A stretch of DNA of 11,351 nucleotides from JBMOLK01 sp049325575 (GTDB lineage: Bacteria; Bacillota; Clostridia; Acetivibrionales; Acetivibrionaceae). The stretch spans positions 1-11,351 of the forward strand of contig JBMOLK010000173.1 of NCBI GenBank assembly GCA_049325575.1, written 5' to 3'. Made by a program: the position numbers and the translations under genes. The notes beneath the pieces are model-generated. The model ran no database searches, had not been told where the DNA came from, and was given only the letters and a program-made list of their open reading frames with translations. Below are positions 6,019 through 11,351 of the stretch, in pieces. Each line of letters begins with the position of its first letter. Within the stretch, counting starts at the first letter, position 1.

Positions 6019-6148
6019 AAGAGCATTGGTTAAAAAAGATATCATGTTACATTTTGTTTAAGTAATATAATTTTTTCTTTGGTTTTTCCGATATTTATGA
6101 TAGAAGATATAGATACCCTAATTAATCTTCAGTGGGAGTTTACAATTA
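6019..6148 (+). promoter_or_regulatory. Leader between element 1 and the response regulator
   Basis: This 130-nt AT-rich stretch ends with GGGAG (6134-6138), 10 nt before the ATG, as ribosome binding site. T runs at about 6070-6095 are not preceded by a clear hairpin, so no terminator for an attenuator is evident. CTCTAAAGAG at 6014-6023 could form a small alternative pairing with the right arm of element 1. Confidence 0.4.
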
Positions 6149-7081
6149 ATGTTTAAGAAAAAGATTCTGATTATCGATGATACTGAGTTTATGACAAAGT
6201 TAATTACAGATATCCTTAATGCTGCAGATTACGATGTTGTAACTGCATCAAACGGGCCCCAGGGTATACAAATGGTTAGAGAGGAAAAACCCGACCTTGT
6301 TATACTTGATGTTGTCATGCCGGGGATGGATGGATTCGAAGTGTGTAAGGTTCTAAGGGATGATGAAAGTAACAACCTTATGCCAATTATCATGCTCACA
6401 GCACATGATGATGAGGATGATAAACTGACTGGCCTGGAACTTGGGGCAGATGACTATATAATAAAGCCTTTCAATAGCAGGGAACTGGTTAGCAGGGTTC
6501 GAAACACGTTAAAGCGAATAGACAGAAACAGATGGGCCAATCCTCTTACAGGACTTCAAGGGAATATTGAGATTCAGACTGAAGTTAACCAAAGGCTGGC
6601 CAGAAAGCAGCTTTTTGCTGTTATATATGCAGATCTTGATAACTTTAAAGCATATAACGATGTTTATGGATTTGCCAGTGGTGACAGAGCCATTAAGATG
6701 ACTGCTGACATCATTGTGGATAATGTACATAACTTTGGAAACCAGGGTGATTTCATCGGTCATGTTGGTGGAGATGACTTTGTTATTATATCAACACCTG
6801 ATAGGGCAGATAGCGTTTCACAGGGTATAATAAAGGACTTTGATGAAAAGGTTAAGACTCTATACTGTGAAGAAGATGTGTCAAGGGGATATATTGTAAC
6901 AAGCAATAGACAGGGGCAGGTTATGAAGTTTCCTCTAGTATCTATTTCGCTGGCTATAGTCACCAATGAGGTGAGGGAGCTTATCAGCCATATTCAAGTC
7001 GCTGAAATAGCAGCCGAGCTAAAAAAGAAAGCCAAGTCTATGCCTGGAAGTACATATGTTAAAGATAGAAGAAAGTTTTGA
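6149..7081 (+). CDS. Response regulator with receiver and variant GGDEF domain
   Basis: This 310-residue protein opens with a complete receiver domain (1-125). It has acidic pocket D10-D11, phosphoacceptor D54 in VILDVVMPGM, T84 in MLTAHD, and K106 in IIKPF. A GGDEF-type domain follows (about 130-300). NPLTGLQGN (131-139) is its usual start. YADLDNFKAYNDVYGFASGD (160-179) has the metal-binding D162 and nucleotide contacts. The signature reads HVGGDDFVII (205-214), so GGDDF replaces GGDEF. The inhibitory-site RxxD reads NQGD (198-201), with its arginine lost. Active relatives make cyclic di-GMP from two GTP; activity here is uncertain and it may be a binding-only domain. No histidine kinase is adjacent. 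Its end overlaps or abuts the next gene, making a two-gene operon. GGGAG supports the start. Confidence 0.9.
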   Translation: MFKKKILIIDDTEFMTKLITDILNAADYDVVTASNGPQGIQMVREEKPDLVILDVVMPGMDGFEVCKVLRDDESNNLMPIIMLTAHDDEDDKLTGLELGADDYIIKPFNSRELVSRVRNTLKRIDRNRWANPLTGLQGNIEIQTEVNQRLARKQLFAVIYADLDNFKAYNDVYGFASGDRAIKMTADIIVDNVHNFGNQGDFIGHVGGDDFVIISTPDRADSVSQGIIKDFDEKVKTLYCEEDVSRGYIVTSNRQGQVMKFPLVSISLAIVTNEVRELISHIQVAEIAAELKKKAKSMPGSTYVKDRRKF

Positions 7082-7985
7082 TTCGGGGGAAATAAATTTG
7101 GACAGTGCAAAATTGGTGTTTGAAAGTTATAACATGGTTGTGGAAGGAAGTTATGATAAGGTCTTTTCAAGCAGCAGACCGGAGGACCTTTTAAAGATAA
7201 AGGAAGAAAGTGTTTTACAGTATCTAATTGAAGATCTAAAGAGGTGGGCGCAAACCCCAATCAATGATTTGGGAGGAGTCAGCCCTTTTGATTACTTTCA
7301 AAGCATTAATAATCTCAAACATTTGATGGATTTATTCAAACTCGGGTCCAAACTGTGTGACAAGGATTTGCCGGACCCACTTTTGCAAAGGCTTAAGGAT
7401 TTTAAGCATGAGGCTTTGGATGAGTTGATGAAACTGGCCCTGGATTTATCCTTGCTAAGAGATGAAGAAGAGATGTTTGCCTCACTGATGGCTATAAAAA
7501 TAATGGGAAAATGGAAGATAGAGGCAGCTGTCAGTCCTTTGATTGGACTTTTATCAAGCTTGGACAGTGAGGATGAAATCATCATAGAAGAGGTTTACAA
7601 CACCTTGATTGCCATTGGAGACGCTTCTATTTCCGGCATTGCAAATAGATTGAACGAGATTGATAGAGTCAGTCTTGCTGATGAATACCTTCTGGGCTCT
7701 TTGGTGAAGATCAGCATAAACTCAGTAGATAAAACAACTCATGATATGATTTACAGATGTATAAAGAATACATTTAACAAGATGGACGATAAGGTTTTTG
7801 GTGCCATGTGCCTTGGAGATTTCGGAGATGGTAGGGCAATACCGGCTTTAAGGGGCTATGTACAAAAAAACAGGGACTCTATAGACTACGAGACCTACTG
7901 CGAAATAAGAGCAGCTGTTCACCGCCTGGGTGGAAATATGGACGACTTAAATATTTCATTTAAAGAGATCGAACTAAAAAAGTAG
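7056..7985 (+). CDS. HEAT-repeat protein paired with the response regulator
   Basis: This protein of up to 309 residues is largely alpha-helical and shows degenerate HEAT-like repeats. Examples are MAIKIMGKWKIEAAVSPLIG (145-164), YNTLIAIGDASISGIANRL (181-199), AMCLGDFGDGRAIPALRGYV (250-269) and EIRAAVHRLGG (283-293). The N-terminal third, including RWAQTPINDLGGVSPFDYF (63-81), belongs to no family I can name. HEAT proteins are scaffolds for protein contacts, and no enzyme motif is seen. The ATG at 7056 overlaps the preceding gene by 26 nt. A TTG at 7098 with GGGGGA 7 nt before it is an alternative that would remove the overlap and give 295 residues. The tight pairing suggests partnership with the response regulator, which is inference. 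The last seven codons lie in repeat element 2. Confidence 0.8.
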   Translation: MLKIEESFDSGEINLDSAKLVFESYNMVVEGSYDKVFSSSRPEDLLKIKEESVLQYLIEDLKRWAQTPINDLGGVSPFDYFQSINNLKHLMDLFKLGSKLCDKDLPDPLLQRLKDFKHEALDELMKLALDLSLLRDEEEMFASLMAIKIMGKWKIEAAVSPLIGLLSSLDSEDEIIIEEVYNTLIAIGDASISGIANRLNEIDRVSLADEYLLGSLVKISINSVDKTTHDMIYRCIKNTFNKMDDKVFGAMCLGDFGDGRAIPALRGYVQKNRDSIDYETYCEIRAAVHRLGGNMDDLNISFKEIELKK

Positions 7986-8065
7986 ATAAACTTTGATGAG
8001 CAAGCCATTTGAGTCAAATAGGCTTAAGCGAATTATATGTTTATCTTCAAAGTTCGCTATCTCTA
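7964..8065 (+). repeat. Structured repeat element, copy 2 (candidate leader RNA)
   Basis: This is the same layout and orientation as the element at 5918-6018. Arms are AGAGAT/ATCTCT (7964-7969 with 8059-8064), CGAACT/AGTTCG (7970-7975 with 8051-8056) and GATAAAC/GTTTATC (7985-7991 with 8039-8045). The right inner block (8027-8047) is identical to 5980-6000 over 21 nt, and the left block (7978-7993) is identical to 5933-5948 over 16 nt. The middle differs: AAGCC/GGCTT brackets the ATTTG-like hairpin here only. The left arm includes the stop of the HEAT gene. The element ends 185 nt before the binding-protein gene, with no terminator evident between. Confidence 0.7.
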
Positions 8066-8250
8066 ATAAATAATTCGGATATTATTCGCTTCTAATGTTT
8101 TTTTCATAATTTGATGGCTTTTTCAATATCACACGGGAAGTTATGATTCCTGCAATTTCAAATATCAATATCTATAAACCGCATATAAGCCCGGATGATT
8201 AGCACCAAATAATACCAAGCAGCAGATCTTTTACAAGGGGGTAATTTTCT
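8066..8250 (+). promoter_or_regulatory. Leader of the peptide-transporter operon
   Basis: This 185-nt stretch lies between element 2 and the binding-protein gene. It ends with AAGGGGG (8235-8241), 9 nt before the ATG. I could not find a well-spaced promoter, so the operon may be read through from the HEAT gene or start from a promoter I cannot identify. No coding region is seen. Confidence 0.4.
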
Positions 8251-9888
8251 ATGAAGCTCAAAAGATGTAATGCCGTATTGTTGTGTTTTTTGATATGTGC
8301 AAGTATTATTCTGTCAGGGTGCAGTAGTGCCAAAGCCGGCTCCCAGGAACTAAACCTAAACCTTGGAGACGAACCTTTAACCCTTGATCCACAGTTGGTT
8401 TTTGATGCAACTCCCATGAGAGTAGTTAATGCCATATTTGAAGGACTGTGCAGGAAGGATAAAAACGGTGTTCCGATACCTGGTGCTGCCAAGTCATGGG
8501 ATATAAGCGAGGACAAGCTTACATACACTTTTTATATTAGAGATGATGCCAGATGGTGGGATGGATCTTCCGTTACGGCAAATGACTTTAAAGAAGGTTG
8601 GCTGCGTGCGCTGGATCCAAAGCCTGCAACCCATGAACCATCTTATATGGGGTACCTTCTTTTTTGTATAAAGGGAGCCCAGGAATACGCTTTTGGAGAG
8701 GGGAAAAAGGAAGATGTAGCAATTAATGTAAAGGATGAAAAAACTCTTATTGTTACTTTGATAAAGCCAACTCCATATTTCCTGGATCTTATATGCAACA
8801 GTGTATTTATGCCTGTTAAGATGGAGTTTTTTAATAGTCAGCCTGTTGAAAGCAATGTAACAAAGTATGGTGCTGATGCACAGAACATTATGGGGAATGG
8901 CCCATTTAAGGTAAAAGAGTGGAACCATAATGAGAATATAGTACTTGAGAAGAGCAGTGTATATTGGAATTCAAGTAATATAAGGCTGGAAAGCATTAAT
9001 TTTAAAATGATAACCGACAGCACAGCAGCACTTACTTCCTTCAACGCTGGCGAAATTGATGTTGTAGATATAACTGAGCCTCAACAGATAGAAGAGATCA
9101 GAAAGAAAAAGTTCCTTATCGCAAGCCATGATGTTGGAGTTACACAGTATATAACAATCAACAATGAAGACCCTGTACTAAAAAATGTCAATATTAGAAA
9201 AGCTTTAGCATATGCCATAGACCGCAAAACATTAGTTCAGAAGGTTGTAAAGGATGGTTCCAAAGAGGCTTTAGGATTTGTCAATCCGGTAGTAAGAGGG
9301 ACTAAAGGGACCTTCAGGGAGCAAGCAGGTGATTTGTTTAAGGATAATGATGTTGCCGCAGCAAAAAGCCTTTTAGCTAAAGGGCTTGAGGAACTTAACC
9401 TATCTGCTGTGCCAAAACTGGCTATTCTTGTAGATGATAAGGATACCTCAAAAAGGGATGCACAGACATTCCAGGATATGTGGAGAAAAAATATCGGAGT
9501 GGAAGTTGAAATTCAGACCATGTCTTTTGATGCAATGAGAGAAAAAATGATGCAAAAGGACTATCAGCTTTCACTGCTTATGTGGTCCGGTGATTTCAAC
9601 GATCCGTCAGCATATCTGGACATCTTTTCATCCGCAAACTTTTTCAATGTTGCGTTTTATAATAATCCTGACTTTGATAGCCTTTTTGAAGAAGCCAGAG
9701 ATGAAAAGGACGAGAAAAAAAGGATGGATATGCTGATTGAGGCAGAAAGAATTGTGATCAGTGATATGCCTGTCTGTCCATTATACTATATTTCAGGCAC
9801 TTACGCAGTAAACCCCAGGGTTAGGGGGCTTGTCAGAGGAAATAGTGCAATACAGGATTTAGACCTGTATTGGGCCTATATCGAATAG
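8251..9888 (+). CDS. Oligopeptide-binding lipoprotein of an ABC transporter (OppA/DppA family)
   Basis: This 545-residue protein carries a lipoprotein signal peptide: a basic start (MKLKR), a hydrophobic core, and the lipobox LSGC ending at C24. It should therefore be anchored to the outer face of the membrane. The mature part is a full-length family-5 solute-binding protein. GDEPLTLDPQLVFD (39-52) is the typical opening, and IFEGLCRKDKNGVPIPGAA (62-80) and WDGSSVTANDFKEGW (103-117) are conserved. GNGPFKVKEW (about 215-224) and NVNIRKALAYAIDRKTLV (about 312-329) are further hallmarks, and a C-terminal SDMPVCPLYY closes it. It captures peptides and hands them to the membrane permeases encoded downstream. 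The start is well supported. A hairpin between it and the permease gene fits higher expression of the binding protein. The exact ligand cannot be told. Confidence 0.93.
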   Translation: MKLKRCNAVLLCFLICASIILSGCSSAKAGSQELNLNLGDEPLTLDPQLVFDATPMRVVNAIFEGLCRKDKNGVPIPGAAKSWDISEDKLTYTFYIRDDARWWDGSSVTANDFKEGWLRALDPKPATHEPSYMGYLLFCIKGAQEYAFGEGKKEDVAINVKDEKTLIVTLIKPTPYFLDLICNSVFMPVKMEFFNSQPVESNVTKYGADAQNIMGNGPFKVKEWNHNENIVLEKSSVYWNSSNIRLESINFKMITDSTAALTSFNAGEIDVVDITEPQQIEEIRKKKFLIASHDVGVTQYITINNEDPVLKNVNIRKALAYAIDRKTLVQKVVKDGSKEALGFVNPVVRGTKGTFREQAGDLFKDNDVAAAKSLLAKGLEELNLSAVPKLAILVDDKDTSKRDAQTFQDMWRKNIGVEVEIQTMSFDAMREKMMQKDYQLSLLMWSGDFNDPSAYLDIFSSANFFNVAFYNNPDFDSLFEEARDEKDEKKRMDMLIEAERIVISDMPVCPLYYISGTYAVNPRVRGLVRGNSAIQDLDLYWAYIE

Positions 9889-9937
9889 CTTTTCAGGTAT
9901 TGGTAACTAGTATTGATTTTCAAAGAAAAATTTTACG

Positions 9938-9975
9938 AAAAAGGTTTTGTACATTTGGTTCAAAACCTTTTTTCT
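9938..9975 (+). terminator. Intrinsic terminator/attenuator between binding protein and permease
   Basis: AAAAAGGTTTTG (9938-9949) pairs perfectly over 12 bp with CAAAACCTTTTT (9961-9972) around an 11-nt loop, followed by TCTT. Placed between the first two genes of a transporter operon, it probably lets a fraction of transcripts through. This would give more binding protein than permease, a common arrangement. Confidence 0.82.
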
Positions 9976-10002
9976 TAAGAAAATAGTAAAGGGAGAAGCT
10001 AA

Positions 10003-10986
10003 GTGAAATTGTTTATTGTAAAGAGATTTGTTTTATTCCTTATAACAATATGGCTGGTTGTAACCTTTACATTTGTACTTATAAAGTGTTTGCCGGGTGA
10101 TCCTTTTGCTTCAGATAAGGCAATACATCCTCAAATTCTAAATAATCTTAAAGCAAAATATGGGATGGACAAGCCGGTATTTACCCAGTATGTGATCTAT
10201 TTGAAAAACCTCACAAAAGGTGATCTGGGTATATCAATGCAATACAGGAATAGAAGTGTTGTTTCAATAATTAAAAGGACATTTCCTGTATCATTGAACC
10301 TGGGAATAAGAGCCTTGGCAATAGCAGTTTTGATGGGAGGATTGCTAGGGGTGGCGGCTGCTTTTTACCGAAATAAGGCACTTGATTATACTGCACTGAC
10401 AGTTGCAGTAATTGGTGTATCGGTTCCCGGCTTTATACTGGGTACGCTGTTTCAGTATTTTATTTGTTTTAAGCTGTCTGCATTTATTCAGTATTTGACA
10501 GGTATAGAATATAATATTTTCCCTGTTACAGGATGGGGAAGCTTCAGGTACACTGTTATTCCTTCCGTGGTTTTGGCTTTTGGAGCTCTTGGTATGATAA
10601 TAAGAATGATGAGAGCAAGTATGGTTGATGTATTAAGCCAAAACTACATTGTTTCAGCCCGGGCAAAAGGGTTGTCAGGGAAGGAGATAGTATCAAGGCA
10701 CGCCCTTAAGAATGCAATTTTACCGGTATTGTCAGTACTCGGCCCTCTTATGACCTCTATAATTATGGGTTCCTTTGTTATTGAAAACATCTTTTCAATA
10801 CCAGGATTAGGTAAATACTTTGTTTCCAGTATAAAAGACAAGGATTATACCATGGCTATAGGTCTTGCTTTGTTTACAGCATTTATTGTTGTTTTGGTAA
10901 ATACTTTGACCGATATACTATATACCTTTATTGACCCCAGGGTTCGTCTGGGTTCAGGTGAAACGGATTTAAGCTCCAGGATCTAA
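10003..10986 (+). CDS. Peptide ABC transporter permease, OppB/DppB type
   Basis: This 327-residue integral membrane protein has the standard OppB/DppB plan. An N-terminal membrane helix (about 8-28) is followed by LPGDPF (30-35) and an extracytoplasmic part with KYGMDKPVFTQYVIYLKNL (52-70) and GDLGISMQYR (73-82). Five more membrane helices follow from about residue 97. The cytoplasmic loop ARAKGLSGKEIVSRHALKNA (219-238) is the EAA motif that docks on the ATPase, and ENIFSIPGLG (261-270) is a family hallmark. It forms half of the channel with the next gene's product. The start is GTG at 10003, with AAGGGAG (9989-9995) about 7 nt before it. Transcription must pass the hairpin upstream. The ATPase genes are expected beyond the window. 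Confidence 0.93.
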   Translation: MKLFIVKRFVLFLITIWLVVTFTFVLIKCLPGDPFASDKAIHPQILNNLKAKYGMDKPVFTQYVIYLKNLTKGDLGISMQYRNRSVVSIIKRTFPVSLNLGIRALAIAVLMGGLLGVAAAFYRNKALDYTALTVAVIGVSVPGFILGTLFQYFICFKLSAFIQYLTGIEYNIFPVTGWGSFRYTVIPSVVLAFGALGMIIRMMRASMVDVLSQNYIVSARAKGLSGKEIVSRHALKNAILPVLSVLGPLMTSIIMGSFVIENIFSIPGLGKYFVSSIKDKDYTMAIGLALFTAFIVVLVNTLTDILYTFIDPRVRLGSGETDLSSRI

Positions 10987-11072
10987 ATACTTTAGTTTTT
11001 GGCCGGCCCCAAGATTGTAAACTGTTTTAAAGGTTGTAGAAACGCCCTACCAAATCAGGGAGTGTATATACT

Positions 11073-11351
11073 ATGGTTTTTGCAGTTAAGAGGATTATAT
11101 CGGAAGTTAAAAATAATAAAGCGGCAGCAGTTTGTGTAATCTTTTTATTGCTGGTAGTTTTACTGTCTATAGCTGCTCCTGTATTTTCACCTTATGACTA
11201 CTACAGCCATGATCTTGATAAGACATACCTTCCTCCTCTGACCAGGGGACATATATTTGGGACTGATGAATTTGGGAGAGATCTGTTTGTGAGGCTGTGG
11301 GAGGGAGCCAGGGTATCTCTTACGATTGGTGTATTTGCAGCCTTGGTTCAG
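11073..11351 (+). CDS. Peptide ABC transporter permease, OppC/DppC type (partial)
   Basis: The first 93 codons are present; the gene runs off the right edge. The N-terminus (MVFAVKRIISEVKNNKAAAV) is cytoplasmic and basic, then a membrane helix follows (about 19-38, CVIFLLLVVLLSIAAPVF) and a short extracytoplasmic part with SPYDYY. The OppC hallmark is intact: GHIFGTDEFGRDLFVRLWEGARVSLTIG (about residues 61-88, written here by key residues FGTD, GRD, R, G-R-SL-G). It pairs with the preceding permease to form the transport channel. CAGGGAG at 11056-11062 lies 10 nt before the ATG. The gap from the first permease is 86 nt and contains a GGCCGGCC octamer but no terminator. Confidence 0.92.
   Translation, partial: MVFAVKRIISEVKNNKAAAVCVIFLLLVVLLSIAAPVFSPYDYYSHDLDKTYLPPLTRGHIFGTDEFGRDLFVRLWEGARVSLTIGVFAALVQ

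Noticed and set aside
5918..6148. Cyclic di-GMP riboswitch ahead of the GGDEF gene
   Set aside because: None of the hallmark GEMM-I blocks (CACGCACAGGGCAAACC, the GAAA tetraloop and receptor) is present, and the layout does not fit the class II pseudoknot either.
8494..8928. Open frame of 144 codons on the minus strand
   Set aside because: It is antisense to the binding-protein gene, and the product resembles no family. The plus-strand frame here contains conserved family-5 binding-protein motifs.
10999..11006. GGCCGGCC palindrome between the two permease genes
   Set aside because: It is too short and isolated to support a regulatory or recombination site, and no T tail or extended stem follows.

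Overview
The window looks like chromosomal DNA of a low-GC Gram-positive anaerobe of the class Clostridia. The reasons are AT-rich DNA, strong AGGAG-type ribosome binding sites, near-consensus sigma-A promoters, intrinsic terminators with T tails, a PadR/DUF2812 pair, and a lipoprotein oligopeptide-binding protein followed by its permeases. A Ruminiclostridium- or Acetivibrio-like species is a guess, not something the sequence proves.

Left part (1-2434): a DUF3592-type membrane protein gene lies behind a terminator-like hairpin. A 490-bp stretch without genes follows. Next comes a minus-strand gene resembling DUF6076 zinc-ribbon proteins, set head to head against a 5'-truncated flavin reductase remnant. 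The junction near 1920 looks like a rearrangement scar. Middle part (2425-5721): a MarR regulator has an excellent promoter with a possible operator in its spacer, and it is followed by an FMN-binding split-barrel (pyridoxamine phosphate oxidase-like) gene. Convergent to these are a SAM methyltransferase and the remnant of an unknown upstream gene. Divergent from the latter is a PadR-DUF2812 operon. Its perfect consensus promoter is covered by a 30-bp-period array of inverted and direct repeats. A long hairpin ends this operon, and the stop end of a small cysteine-rich basic protein gene on the other strand lies inside it.

Right part (5878-11351): a receiver-GGDEF response regulator overlaps a HEAT-repeat protein gene. 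These are followed by an opp/dpp-type peptide ABC transporter: a lipoprotein binding protein, a terminator-like hairpin, the first permease, and the second permease cut by the window end. A roughly 101-nt element with nested inverted repeats occurs twice in the same orientation. One copy begins where a transcript from a plausible promoter would start, ahead of the response regulator. The other overlaps the stop codon of the HEAT gene, ahead of the binding protein. Both copies are therefore 5' leaders of the next gene, and I do not recognise the motif. This repeated element, with the receiver-GGDEF/HEAT pair it brackets, is the best candidate here for something undescribed. The GGDEF domain reads GGDDF and has lost the arginine of the inhibitory site, so its activity is uncertain.
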